The position numbers were made by a program, and so were the translations under genes. From UBA5734 sp964528645 (GTDB taxonomy: Bacteria; Bacillota; Clostridia; Saccharofermentanales; UBA5734), in assembly GCA_964528645.1 (NCBI GenBank), contig CAZGSR010000003.1, forward strand, positions 29,616 to 93,615: 64,000 nucleotides of DNA, read 5' to 3'. This document shows positions 17,264 to 25,307 of the stretch, one piece after another (the first letter of the stretch is position 1; each line of letters begins with the position of its first letter). The notes beneath the pieces were generated by a model. That model saw only the letters and a program-made list of their open reading frames with translations, ran no database searches and had not been told where the DNA came from.

Positions 17264-19201
17264 TCAGCGGAAAAACGGCAGCAGGAAATGCTGGTACAGG
17301 CCAGTCAGATTCACCAGCAGGATCGGCAGGAAGGCCAGGCGCAGGAGGGTTTGGGGTGCGAGTGAATGGCGGATGTCTGGGCGGCGCAGGAGCAGGAGCA
17401 CAGGCAGCGCCAGGGGGAACATGTACCGCGGCTGGACACCGTCAACGGCAGGGGCACCGACCGGAGTGAAACTGATGTACAGGGCCAGGTAGACGAGGAC
17501 CAGGCTTGCAAGAGCAGTTGCGGCCAGATAGAGGCTTTGCGACCAGGGCAAAGCGGGCACTGACAAGCCGTCCTGGTCGCGGTCTGGCTGGTCGATCAGG
17601 GCCAGGATCACGAGCAGGGCTGCGATGGCGATGGACCAATTGGCCGAGCTGATCATCCCGGCATAGGCGTAGGATAGAATGGCGGTGTTGCCGAGCAAGA
17701 AAGTCCCGAGGTTGGCGATCAGATCACCCAGGATGATGCGGGCGGCTGCGACAGGATGGGCGAAGATGAAAGCCAGCTGACCAGCAACACTCGTGCCGGA
17801 AACACGCACATCACCGCCTGATTCAGGCTGGATCAGGCCAGGCAGGATCACCTGCGCCAAAATCAGGGCGATCAGGACCGTGAGGAACATCCAGTACAAC
17901 AGGCGTTTCTTTTCGGAAGTGAATTTGATCGAGGGCATGAAATAGGCCGCTACCACCAGAGACACGTAGACTGACTTGATGCTGTTGAATGCGATCGCGG
18001 CCAGGGTCAGGAGGATCAGGCGTCCCTTGCTGAGCAGGCGGTCTGGATGGGCCCATTCATCGAGCAGGGCGGCAAGAAACAGGAACGCCGCAGCAATGGT
18101 CACGGTGTCGTAGGTCAGTCGCGTCGCCTGGAACAGCAGGGTGGGCAGCAAGGCATAGGCGGCGAGGAGATGCTTGCCAAATGGAATGAGGCGGATTGCC
18201 CAGGCGGTCAGGAAAAGGTAAGTGATCAAGCTGAGGGCGCGGGCGAGCAGAATGGCAGTTGCGAGTGTGCCACCCAACCAGCGCGTCAGGACAAAGGCCA
18301 GGATACCTGGTATGTAAGGGATGTGGTGGATGCCCCAGGGTTTTTCCTGCCTCGTTGGCATGGCCAAGGATGGTTCATCTCGTTTCTCCAGCCAGGCTGC
18401 TGCCTGCTGCTGGTCGAATCGAGTGTTGACGGACGGCAGGTCCAGGTCAGTCAGGCGCTGGGCGGCCGGGGTCAGCCAGGCAATGTCGGCATAGGAACGT
18501 ACCAGCATCGATTTGAAATGGATCTGTTCGTCCCAGCCAAGGAGCTGCAGCGGGGACAGGATGATCATCAGGCCGCCGAGGCTGGCGCCAAGCAGGAGAA
18601 ACCAGCGAGTTGGGGACAAGAAAAGTGGCATGAAGCCGCTGATCAGCAGGCCGAGCAGGAACATCCCGACTGCCAGGAGGACGACTCGCTGCGGAAGGAT
18701 GGCAACCGAACGGTCGAGTATGACAGAATCCAGGACGAATCCTTTGTCTGGAACTACCAGCGTCAGCTGATCGACGTCTGCTTCGACCACGGTAGCGGCC
18801 TGCTGCAGGTCGCGCGGGGCCTGGTCTGCAATCAGACGATCTGCCTCAGGCGAAAAGGCTCCGGGCTTGTCAGCCAGAGAAGTACCAGCGATGCGGATAT
18901 AGATATCAGCATCGGTCGCGCTCTGGTAGGAGAGGATCACCTGGCGAATCTTGCCACCGGGAATGGCCAGCTTGATCGTGGCCTGGTCCTGGGTGGAACG
19001 CAGGCGGCCGTTTTCCAGAGCAAAGCCCTGGCTAGCTGGATACAGGGTCTCGGCGGAGAGGGTGACTGACGGACGGGTGGCATCATCAGAACTAGATGAG
19101 TCTGTCAGGGCCAGTCGGTTAAACAAGAAGCGCTCGACGCCAAAGGCCAGCAGGATCGAGAGGGCCAGCACGATGATAATGCGCAGGATGCTCCGCCACA
19201 C
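17264..19201 (-). CDS. DUF2142 family polytopic membrane protein (second copy)
   Basis: Protein of 645 residues with the same build as the product of 4718-6673. It has an N-terminal anchor (about 7-24), an extracytoplasmic beta-rich domain (about 40-165), then ten or so hydrophobic segments and a loop 'LGWDEQIHFKSMLVRSYADI' matching the conserved DUF2142 loop. It probably works with the downstream GT2 in surface-glycan assembly, but no reaction is proven. It follows smpB by only 5 bp, an unusual pairing. Confidence 0.8.
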   Translation of the reverse strand: MWRSILRIIIVLALSILLAFGVERFLFNRLALTDSSSSDDATRPSVTLSAETLYPASQGFALENGRLRSTQDQATIKLAIPGGKIRQVILSYQSATDADIYIRIAGTSLADKPGAFSPEADRLIADQAPRDLQQAATVVEADVDQLTLVVPDKGFVLDSVILDRSVAILPQRVVLLAVGMFLLGLLISGFMPLFLSPTRWFLLLGASLGGLMIILSPLQLLGWDEQIHFKSMLVRSYADIAWLTPAAQRLTDLDLPSVNTRFDQQQAAAWLEKRDEPSLAMPTRQEKPWGIHHIPYIPGILAFVLTRWLGGTLATAILLARALSLITYLFLTAWAIRLIPFGKHLLAAYALLPTLLFQATRLTYDTVTIAAAFLFLAALLDEWAHPDRLLSKGRLILLTLAAIAFNSIKSVYVSLVVAAYFMPSIKFTSEKKRLLYWMFLTVLIALILAQVILPGLIQPESGGDVRVSGTSVAGQLAFIFAHPVAAARIILGDLIANLGTFLLGNTAILSYAYAGMISSANWSIAIAALLVILALIDQPDRDQDGLSVPALPWSQSLYLAATALASLVLVYLALYISFTPVGAPAVDGVQPRYMFPLALPVLLLLRRPDIRHSLAPQTLLRLAFLPILLVNLTGLYQHFLLPFFR

Positions 19202-19206
19202 AGGAG

Positions 19207-19692
19207 TCAGTCCTCGTTGTGGCGCCGGTTTTTCAGGTGGCGGTCGATTTCACGGCTGGCCTGTTTTCTCGCCTCGTCATCCCGCTTGTCGAAATTCTTC
19301 TTGCCTTTGGCCAGGCCGATCTCGACTTTGACGCGGCCATGCTTGAAATAGAGCTTGGTCGGCACGAGCGTCAGGCCTTCGGTGCGGGTCTGGCCGTACA
19401 GGCGCAGGATTTCGCTTTTGTGCATCAGGAGGCGGCGCGTGCGCATCGGGTCCTTGTTGAAGCGGTTGCCTTGTTCGTAGGGGCTGATGTGCATGGCATA
19501 GAGCCAGAGCTCGCCATTGACGACGGCAGCATAGCTGTCGCCCATGTTGACACGGCCCTGGCGCAATGATTTGACCTCGGTGCCTGTTAGCTCGATACCG
19601 GCTTCGAGGCGTTCAAGGATGTGGTAGTCGTGGTAGGCTTTGCGGTTTTCCACGATCAGCTTGATTCCGGATGTTGATTTATTTCTTTCCAT
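19207..19692 (-). CDS. smpB: SsrA-binding protein SmpB
   Basis: Protein of 161 residues, normal length. '[20 protein letters not shown]', '[22 protein letters not shown]' and the basic tail '[18 protein letters not shown]' are diagnostic. SmpB carries tmRNA to stalled ribosomes for trans-translation. The ssrA gene itself is not in the window. The upstream site is weak (AGGT, 12 bp before ATG), and the upstream region contains the DnaA-box cluster. Confidence 0.96.
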   Translation of the reverse strand: MERNKSTSGIKLIVENRKAYHDYHILERLEAGIELTGTEVKSLRQGRVNMGDSYAAVVNGELWLYAMHISPYEQGNRFNKDPMRTRRLLMHKSEILRLYGQTRTEGLTLVPTKLYFKHGRVKVEIGLAKGKKNFDKRDDEARKQASREIDRHLKNRRHNED

Positions 19693-19734
19693 TTTTCATA
19701 TTACCTGTTACATACTTTCCCAATATTCATCAAT

Positions 19735-19764
19735 TTATACACACTATCCACAGAGTTATCCACA
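19735..19764 (+). promoter_or_regulatory. Cluster of three DnaA boxes upstream of smpB
   Basis: TTATACACA (19735-19743), CTATCCACA (19744-19752) and TTATCCACA (19756-19764) stand head to tail. The first and third fit the TTATNCACA consensus exactly and the second differs by one base. An A+T-rich stretch (about 19690-19740) lies beside them on the smpB side. This could be a DnaA-regulated promoter or a DnaA-titration site. An origin is less likely because no dnaA/dnaN genes or gene-strand switch are seen. Confidence 0.7.
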
Positions 19765-19951
19765 TTCTGCACCGATCTTCCGGAAAGCAAAAGGCCATTT
19801 TTCAGGCCTGAGCAGCTTCGGCCGCATGCTTTTCCACAGTGTCACTAAATTGAAATTCACATTTTTCATACAATTCTGTCAAGCGCAATGCACAGATACA
19901 GATACAGCGAAATTGTTTCTTTTGTGCACGGTGCTGTGTTTTTTGCCTGGT

Positions 19952-21025
19952 TCAGACCAGTTCGAGCGTGGCGGTGGCGTTGAGATCGAGGTTGTCACGT
20001 CGTCCGTTCTGAAAGGCATAGAAGCCGGCGGAGGCGATCATGGCGGCGTTGTCGGTGCAAAACTCAAAGGGCGGGCAGAGAAAGTCGAGGCCAGCTGCTT
20101 GCGAACGCCGTTGCAGGGTGTTGCGCAGGCAACGGTTGGCTGAGACACCACCGGCGACGGCGAGCCTTTTCAGGCCATGCGCCTGGGCTGCGGCGATGGC
20201 ATGGTCGGTCAAATAGTCGACGATGGCCTGCTGATAGCTGGCGGCAAAATCGGCCTGCGAGACGGGGCCAGTCCAGATCGCATCCGGCGCGACGTTGCCC
20301 AGTGTCTGGCCTTCAGCCTTGTCCTTGCCAGCGGCCTGGCGCAGGCGGTTGAGCTGGTTCAGGGCCGCAGTTTTGAGTCCGCTGAAGGAGAAGTCGAGGC
20401 TGTCGGGGAAATGGGTCCGCGGAAAGGTCACGGCCTGTGGGTTGCCGCCGGCTGCTGCTTTTTCCAGCAGGGGACCGCCGGGATAACCAAGTCCGAGGGC
20501 CCGGGCGATCTTGTCAAAGGCTTCACCGGCAGCGTCATCGCGCGTCCGGGCGACGACTTCGAAGCGTTCGTAGTCGTGGACGACGACGAGGTGGCTGTGG
20601 GCGCCGGAGACGACGAGGCAAAGGAACGGCGGCTCCCAGGCGGGATCGGCCAGGTAATTGGCCGCGATGTGGCCGGCGATGTGATGGACACCGACCAGAG
20701 GTTTGCCGGTGGCGGCAGACAGGCCTTTGGCGGCGGACAGGCCGACCAGCAGGGCCCCGACCAGGCCGGGTCCATAGGTCACGGCAATGGCGTCGATGTC
20801 GGCGAGCGTGGCGCCGGCCTGGGCCAGAGCCTGGTCGATCACGGGCAGGATGGCTTCGACGTGCATGCGCGAGGCGATTTCTGGCACAACGCCGCCATAC
20901 TGCTGGTGTACAGCAGCCTGGGTGGCGATGATGTTGGACCGGATCTCGCGGCCGTTGGCGACGACGGCAGCAGCGGTTTCATCGCAGGAGGACTCGATGC
21001 CAAGGATCAGGCAGGGCTTTTCCAT
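19952..21025 (-). CDS. tsaD: tRNA N6-adenosine threonylcarbamoyltransferase TsaD
   Basis: Protein of 357 residues. ASKHA-superfamily fold with [16 protein letters not shown] at the N-terminus, the metal-binding [10 protein letters not shown] (HxxxH) and [12 protein letters not shown], all diagnostic of TsaD/Kae1/Gcp. With TsaB and TsaE it moves the threonylcarbamoyl group onto A37 of ANN-reading tRNAs. The start overlaps the uppP stop by one base (TGATG). The 259 bp downstream (19693-19951) holds the DnaA boxes and no gene. Confidence 0.96.
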   Translation of the reverse strand: MEKPCLILGIESSCDETAAAVVANGREIRSNIIATQAAVHQQYGGVVPEIASRMHVEAILPVIDQALAQAGATLADIDAIAVTYGPGLVGALLVGLSAAKGLSAATGKPLVGVHHIAGHIAANYLADPAWEPPFLCLVVSGAHSHLVVVHDYERFEVVARTRDDAAGEAFDKIARALGLGYPGGPLLEKAAAGGNPQAVTFPRTHFPDSLDFSFSGLKTAALNQLNRLRQAAGKDKAEGQTLGNVAPDAIWTGPVSQADFAASYQQAIVDYLTDHAIAAAQAHGLKRLAVAGGVSANRCLRNTLQRRSQAAGLDFLCPPFEFCTDNAAMIASAGFYAFQNGRRDNLDLNATATLELV

Positions 21026-21819
21026 CAGAACACCAGGTGAGTCCAGCTCTGGTCGATCAGGACCAGGGTGCCAAGGACGATGACATAGGCGGCGCTGATC
21101 AAAAAGCCCTTGTCGTTGAGCTTTTTGATCATGAAATTCATCGCCAGATAGCCGGAGATGGCCGCTGCGAGGATGCCCAGCAGCATGTTGAGGATACCGA
21201 TGTCGCCCATTACAGGAGAGTCGGCTTTGACGATGTCCACTAGGTCGAGCAGGAAACTGCCCAGGATCGCCGGGACAGACATCAGGAACGAGAAACGGAT
21301 CGCTTTTTTGCGGTTGACCCCGGCCAGGAGCATGGCGGCGATCGTCGAACCGGAGCGGGAGATCGCCGGGGCGATGGCCACAGCCTGGCCGAGACCGGCA
21401 TAGAGGGCTTCTTTGTATCCGACGCCCTTTTCGGTTTCTTCTTTCGGTTTCAACAGGACCATAACCAGGAGAATCACGCCGGTGGCGAGGAATTCGTAGC
21501 CGAGCGAGTTGCCGCCAAAGAGGCTTTCGATGAAATCACCGAACAGGACGGCTGCCACGACGGCGGGCAGGGTGGCTATGATCAGGCGGATGGTCCGCTT
21601 ACCAAAGATGTCTCGGAGGATGGCCAGCAGGTCCTTGTACATGATCAGGACAACCGAGATCAGGGTGCCGACGTGCACCATGGACGTGAAGGTGAACAAG
21701 GACTGGGCATCCATGTCAAAAACGCGGCCTAATAGGGTCAGGTGCCCGGAACTGCTGACGGGTAAAAATTCAGTCAAACCCTGGACCAGACCCAGGAATA
21801 TTGCCTCGATGAAATTCAT
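21025..21819 (-). CDS. uppP: Undecaprenyl-diphosphatase UppP (BacA)
   Basis: About 264 residues, normal for BacA. The signature [17 protein letters not shown] lies at the N-terminus and [17 protein letters not shown] holds the second conserved motif; about eight membrane segments. It dephosphorylates undecaprenyl pyrophosphate to recycle the lipid carrier for peptidoglycan and polysaccharides. The start at 21819 (MNFIEAIF) has GGAGGCAGC before it; a longer frame would add 20 unlikely residues. Transcription probably starts from an extended -10 (TGGTAGAAT, complement of 21884-21889 plus flank). Confidence 0.95.
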   Translation of the reverse strand: MNFIEAIFLGLVQGLTEFLPVSSSGHLTLLGRVFDMDAQSLFTFTSMVHVGTLISVVLIMYKDLLAILRDIFGKRTIRLIIATLPAVVAAVLFGDFIESLFGGNSLGYEFLATGVILLVMVLLKPKEETEKGVGYKEALYAGLGQAVAIAPAISRSGSTIAAMLLAGVNRKKAIRFSFLMSVPAILGSFLLDLVDIVKADSPVMGDIGILNMLLGILAAAISGYLAMNFMIKKLNDKGFLISAAYVIVLGTLVLIDQSWTHLVF

Positions 21820-21883
21820 GCTGCCTCCAATTAATGGTGCCAGGCACCGTGTCGGGCGCCGAAAACGGACCCAAATCAATCCG

Positions 21884-21889
21884 ATTCTA
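21884..21889 (-). promoter_or_regulatory. Extended -10 of uppP promoter
   Basis: On the minus strand TGG-TAGAAT gives an extended -10 about 65 bp before the uppP ATG; there is no good -35. The leader contains the inverted repeat GGTGCCAGGCACC (around 21836-21850), a member of the short hairpin family also seen before valS. Confidence 0.4.
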
Positions 21890-21909
21890 CCACATCTTTT
21901 GCGAGCCCG

Positions 21910-21918
21910 TGCTATAAT
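21910..21918 (+). promoter_or_regulatory. Extended -10 six bases before ATG (leaderless transcript predicted)
   Basis: TGC followed by TATAAT at 21913-21918, then six bases and the ATG at 21925. Transcription normally begins about seven bases after the -10, which would be the A of the ATG. There is no Shine-Dalgarno sequence between the -10 and the ATG. Confidence 0.6.
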
Positions 21919-21924
21919 GTCGCC

Positions 21925-23028
21925 ATGTCTGCCAAAACCAGTGTCAAATACTATCGGCCGCCCAATCAGAATACAGCCACGATCCGACGAGTGATCAGTG
22001 TGCTGGTGGTTGTTGCGCTTGTGATCGTGGCGGCCGGGGCTGCTTCATTCACGGCGGCCAACCAGCTGATGCGCCAGGAGCCGGGCCAGCTGCAGAGCTT
22101 TTCCAGCAATGTCATGCCGCGCTTTTCGGTGATCAGTTTCCAGTCGCTCGATGAGCAGACAACGCTGAGCGGCTGGTTTTTCCCGGCCCAGGGTGATCCG
22201 GTCAGCACGGTGATCCTGGTCCATGACAGCGGCAAGAACCGCCTGCAATTCGACATCGATATGCCGCGTTTTTATGAGTTTTTCGTCACCAACCATTATA
22301 ATGTGATCTCGTTTGACCTGCGCCACACCGGCAAGTCCGAGGGGCATCTGTCCGCCTACGGCTATGCCGAATGGGAGGATGTGATTGCGGCGATCCAGTA
22401 TGCGCGCCGTTTCACCACGACAAAGGATGTCTTGCTCTTTGGTTTTGGCAGTGGTGTGACGGCGAGCCTGTTTGCCTGGTCGCGCCTGCCGGAGCAGGTG
22501 GTGACGAGCGCTGCGGATGGCAGCGTGACTGGGGCCGGAGCCGGGGCCGGGGGTGATACGGGCGGCGAATCCGTGGATACTGGTCCGGCGCTGTCAGCCA
22601 TTGACCGGAAAATTGCCGGGCTGGGTTTTGACCGGTCCTATGTGCGTGGGATTCTACTGGATACGCCATGCGTCCAGCCGGACAACTACATCCAGGCCTT
22701 CTACCGCAACGGCAATCTGCTCGGCCGGATTTTACTCCAGCATACGGTGCCCTATGCCGTGCGCCTGTCAGCCAGCAGCACGAGCCAGCGCAGCCTGGTC
22801 ACGATCCTGAGCCAGGTCCAGAAACCGGTTTTCCTGGCTTACAACGATCCAGACACATTCTTCGGTTCAGCTGCGATCCTGCCCATTGTCCAGGAACGCC
22901 AGCGGCTGCATCCAGACACCACAGCGGTCTATGTCGATGCGACGCCGGGTTCGATTTCCGGATTCAAAAACAACCCCGAGGCGTATCTCGGGGCTGTCAA
23001 AGATTATCTCGCAAGGTTTGTCGGTTAG
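21925..23028 (+). CDS. Membrane-anchored alpha/beta-hydrolase fold protein, probably catalytically dead
   Basis: Protein of 367 residues with one N-terminal membrane helix (about 22-45) and an extracytoplasmic alpha/beta-hydrolase domain. 'TVILVHDSGKNR' is the oxyanion strand and 'NVISFDLRHTGKSEG' the next strand. The nucleophile elbow reads FGFGSG, with Gly175 where the Ser of GxSxG belongs. At the C-terminus ATPGSISGFKNNPEAY has Ser where the family usually has the catalytic His (AGHxxxF-like). A Gly-rich low-complexity insert lies near residues 195-220. A binding or structural role is inferred. The predicted mRNA is leaderless. Confidence 0.75.
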   Translation: MSAKTSVKYYRPPNQNTATIRRVISVLVVVALVIVAAGAASFTAANQLMRQEPGQLQSFSSNVMPRFSVISFQSLDEQTTLSGWFFPAQGDPVSTVILVHDSGKNRLQFDIDMPRFYEFFVTNHYNVISFDLRHTGKSEGHLSAYGYAEWEDVIAAIQYARRFTTTKDVLLFGFGSGVTASLFAWSRLPEQVVTSAADGSVTGAGAGAGGDTGGESVDTGPALSAIDRKIAGLGFDRSYVRGILLDTPCVQPDNYIQAFYRNGNLLGRILLQHTVPYAVRLSASSTSQRSLVTILSQVQKPVFLAYNDPDTFFGSAAILPIVQERQRLHPDTTAVYVDATPGSISGFKNNPEAYLGAVKDYLARFVG

Positions 23029-23087
23029 GGATTTTTTCGAATCCGAGTCTGGTTGCTACAGCAGGGGGTGTCTGGCACCTGCCTGTT

Positions 23088-24068
23088 TCAGAACATTTTC
23101 CGGCGGCTGAACCAGACGATTGTGAGGGCGATCATGGCCAGGCAGGCGATGGTGATGGCAATGAACGGCCAGGGGTTGGCGAAAAAGGCTGCGCCGTCAA
23201 AGGGGAACGGGATGTTCTGGCCGAAAAAGCTGGTGATCGCGGTCGGGGCCGAGATGACGATGGTCATGGCGGCCATGAATTTCATGATCTGGTTGACGTT
23301 GTTCGAGATGATGGAGGCGTAGGCGTCCATCGTGCCATTGATGATCGAGGTGTAGATGTTAGCCATTTCGAGGGCCTGGCGATGCTCGATGATGACATCC
23401 TCCAGCAGGTCCTCGTCTTCCTCGTACTTTTTCATCAGTTTGCTGCGCATCAGGCGTTCCAGAACGGCTTCGTTTGACTTCAGGGAGGTCGAGAAATAGA
23501 TCAGGGACTTGCCCAGCTGCATCAGTTTGAACAGTTCTTTGTTACTGACGGATTTGTTCAGCTGGCGCTCGGCGGTGTCGATCGTCTTGTCGATGAAACG
23601 CAGGTATTTGAGGTAGTCCTTGGCGCCGGCGAACATGATCTGGAAGGTGAAGCGGGTGCGGTAGCCGGTGATGAAATCGCGCACGCGGTTGTTGCGGAAC
23701 GCGTCGAGGACGCCGTTTTCGCGCAGGGAGACGGTGATGATGCAGCGATGGGGCGCGATGACGATACCGAGCGGCATGGTCTCGTACTTGGTGTTGTTGT
23801 CTTCGCGGCGGATAAAGGGGAAGTCGACGATGATTAAAAGGCTCTGGGTGTCATCGTCGAGGTCGATACGCGGCCGTTCTTCTTCGTCCAAAGGATAGCG
23901 CAGGAATTCGGCCGGCAAGTCAACTTCTTTTTCCACGCGCATCAGCTCCGCCTCGGTTGGGGCGTAAAGATTGATCCAGCAGTCGGTCTCGATCTCGTCA
24001 ATGCGTTTAAGTTCCGGCACCATCCGACCATTGATTTCTTTCAGTTCGGTTTTGTAGATTTCCAGCAT
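23088..24068 (-). CDS. corA: CorA-family divalent cation transporter
   Basis: Protein of 326 residues. The long helical cytoplasmic part includes VSNKELFKLMQLGKSLIYF. Two C-terminal membrane helices are preceded by 'ITSFFGQNIPFPF', where CorA normally has GMN; here it reads GQN. The family forms a pentameric Mg2+ (or other divalent cation) channel. AAGGAGGGG precedes the ATG. The M-box leader directly upstream supports Mg2+ as the substrate. The changed signature could alter selectivity. Confidence 0.9.
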   Translation of the reverse strand: MLEIYKTELKEINGRMVPELKRIDEIETDCWINLYAPTEAELMRVEKEVDLPAEFLRYPLDEEERPRIDLDDDTQSLLIIVDFPFIRREDNNTKYETMPLGIVIAPHRCIITVSLRENGVLDAFRNNRVRDFITGYRTRFTFQIMFAGAKDYLKYLRFIDKTIDTAERQLNKSVSNKELFKLMQLGKSLIYFSTSLKSNEAVLERLMRSKLMKKYEEDEDLLEDVIIEHRQALEMANIYTSIINGTMDAYASIISNNVNQIMKFMAAMTIVISAPTAITSFFGQNIPFPFDGAAFFANPWPFIAITIACLAMIALTIVWFSRRKMF

Positions 24069-24097
24069 TGAAAGCCCCTCCTTCCCTTCGATCTGAT

Positions 24098-24136
24098 TAA
24101 AAAATAAAAAACCTGGCAGTGTGCGGGCTGCCAGGT
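24098..24136 (-). terminator. M-box expression-platform terminator
   Basis: On the minus strand the 9-bp stem ACCTGGCAG / CTGCCAGGT is followed by TTTTTTATTTTTT. It lies between the M-box aptamer and corA, as expected for a Mg2+-controlled attenuator. Confidence 0.9.
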
Positions 24137-24400
24137 GGTTTTCGATCCGTGTGAGAAGCGCATGCCTGCTGGCCCATGGCCAGTCTCAGACACTGCGGCG
24201 ACCCCTCCTGATCGAGCTTTGGCACTGAGTGACCTCGGCTTGCCCCCCGGTATCTGCCGGGAGTTGCCAGCTGCATTAGGTTAAGCCTTAATCCGGCAAA
24301 GCCTGGTAACCCATTGGCGTCTCTCGACGTTTCCGGGCAGCAGCATCTATTCACACAGGAGCCTCACCTAACAACGGGTGCAAACGTGAAGGCGCGCAGC
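24137..24400 (-). ncRNA. M-box (ykoK) magnesium riboswitch
   Basis: The minus strand carries the strongly conserved M-box blocks in order: GTTAGGTGAGGCTCC, GCTGCTGCCCGGAAACGTCG, AGAGACGCCAATGGGT, GGATTAAGGC, AATGCAGCTGG and CAGTGCCAAAGCTC. Core aptamer is about 24205-24376. The RNA folds when Mg2+ is plentiful and favours the downstream terminator, so corA is expressed at low Mg2+. Positions were matched by eye to the Rfam M-box consensus as I remember it. Confidence 0.93.
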
Positions 24401-24416
24401 AATGGCGCGCACACTG

Positions 24417-24445
24417 ATTCTATGCTTTGTAGGGAGGGCTGTCAA
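24417..24445 (-). promoter_or_regulatory. Promoter of the M-box-corA transcript
   Basis: On the minus strand TTGACA (24440-24445) and TAGAAT (24417-24422) are separated by exactly 17 bp, a near-perfect sigma-A promoter. The start site would fall near 24410, just before the aptamer. Confidence 0.85.
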
Positions 24446-24451
24446 TAAAGG

Positions 24452-24601
24452 AAAAGGGACCCGGTCCGTTATGCGGCAAATATGCAATTTGCTGCATAGC
24501 GGACCGATGAAACAGGCCGATCAAGTCTGTGCGATGAGGTCCGTTATGCAGGGATGTGAATTTTTAGCCAAAGTTGCGATTTTCGGACCCGGTCCCTTTT
24601 T
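24452..24601. repeat. Foldback element with ~17-bp terminal inverted repeats
   Basis: AAAAGGGACCCGGTCCG at 24452-24468 is mirrored by CGGACCCGGTCCCTTTT at 24584-24600 with a single mismatch. Inside is a second hairpin GGTCCGTTATGCGGCAAAT / ATTTGCTGCATAGCGGACC (24464-24508) and a partial third copy (GGTCCGTTATGCAG). It is about 150 bp with no coding content. The right end abuts the dut stop and may act as its terminator (the T-run lies on the plus strand). It resembles a MITE-like element. Confidence 0.7.
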
Positions 24602-25242
24602 CAGCCAGTGGAGCCGAAGCCGCCACCGCGGTTGTGGCCGATGGTTTCGGGGGCGGTGTGTTCGGTGAATGTGGCGTGTTCGTGGCGGGCGATGACCATC
24701 TGGGCGATGCGGTCGCCCTTCTGGATGTAGAGGGTGCCGTAGGGATTGTCCTGGGGATCGAGGAACAGGGTGGTATCGAGCAGGGGTTGGAGAGCGTCGT
24801 TTGCGAGCTGGGCTGGGTCGGTGATGCGGTCGCGCAGGCGGATGGCACGGTGGGTGGTCAGGATTTCGCTGAGCAGGTCCGGATTCTGGGCGATCCGGCC
24901 AGGCAATGTGGCGGGATTGAAGGTGTTTTGCAGGATGACACCGACTTCGTTGCGGTAGTCGGCATCGATGGTGCCGGGTGAATTGGGCAGGCGGAGGTCG
25001 GTTTTCAGCGACAGGCCGCTGCGGGGGCGGATCTGGGCTTCGGTGCCAGCAGGCAGGGCGATGATCAGATCGAGCGGCAGAACGACCGTTTCGCCGGGCC
25101 GGATCGCAAGGTCCCGGGTGGCAAACAGGTCACAGCCCGCGGCGTGTTTGGAAGCATAAACCGGCAGGCGGCCGTCTGGTCCGAGCCGAATGGGGATCTG
25201 GATAGAATCGTCTGCGAGAGTGGTTTCATGGGGTTCGCTCAT
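24601..25242 (-). CDS. dut: Deoxyuridine 5'-triphosphate nucleotidohydrolase (dUTPase) with insertion
   Basis: About 213 residues against 145-155 for ordinary trimeric dUTPases. The five motifs are all present: HAAGCDLFA (I), IRPRSGLSLK (II), SPGTIDADYRNEVGVIL (III), KGDRIAQMVI (IV) and RGGGFGSTG (V). Between III and IV there are about 66 residues where about 10 are usual. The enzyme hydrolyses dUTP to dUMP and PPi. The start was chosen at 25242. A start at 25308 overlapping the previous stop (TGATG) is also possible and would add 22 residues without family support. It is the last gene of a zapA-U32-dut group. Confidence 0.9.
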   Translation of the reverse strand: MSEPHETTLADDSIQIPIRLGPDGRLPVYASKHAAGCDLFATRDLAIRPGETVVLPLDLIIALPAGTEAQIRPRSGLSLKTDLRLPNSPGTIDADYRNEVGVILQNTFNPATLPGRIAQNPDLLSEILTTHRAIRLRDRITDPAQLANDALQPLLDTTLFLDPQDNPYGTLYIQKGDRIAQMVIARHEHATFTEHTAPETIGHNRGGGFGSTG

Positions 25243-25307
25243 GGTCGGACTAGATTCCTTTCTGTCAGAGTCGGTCGCGCGGTCATGCAGGGCACTCGCT
25301 GCAGCCA

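Noticed and set aside
16040..17365. 441-codon plus-strand open frame opposite the GT2 gene
   Set aside because: The minus strand encodes a clear GT2 with DDGS and DQDD motifs.
19690..19770. Chromosomal origin
   Set aside because: The DnaA boxes are attractive, but genes run minus on both sides, no dnaA/dnaN/rpmH is near, and the cluster is short. Kept only as a DnaA-box site.
23028..23060. tRNA-like TTCGAATCC sequence
   Set aside because: No cloverleaf arms flank it; the match is to the T-loop only.
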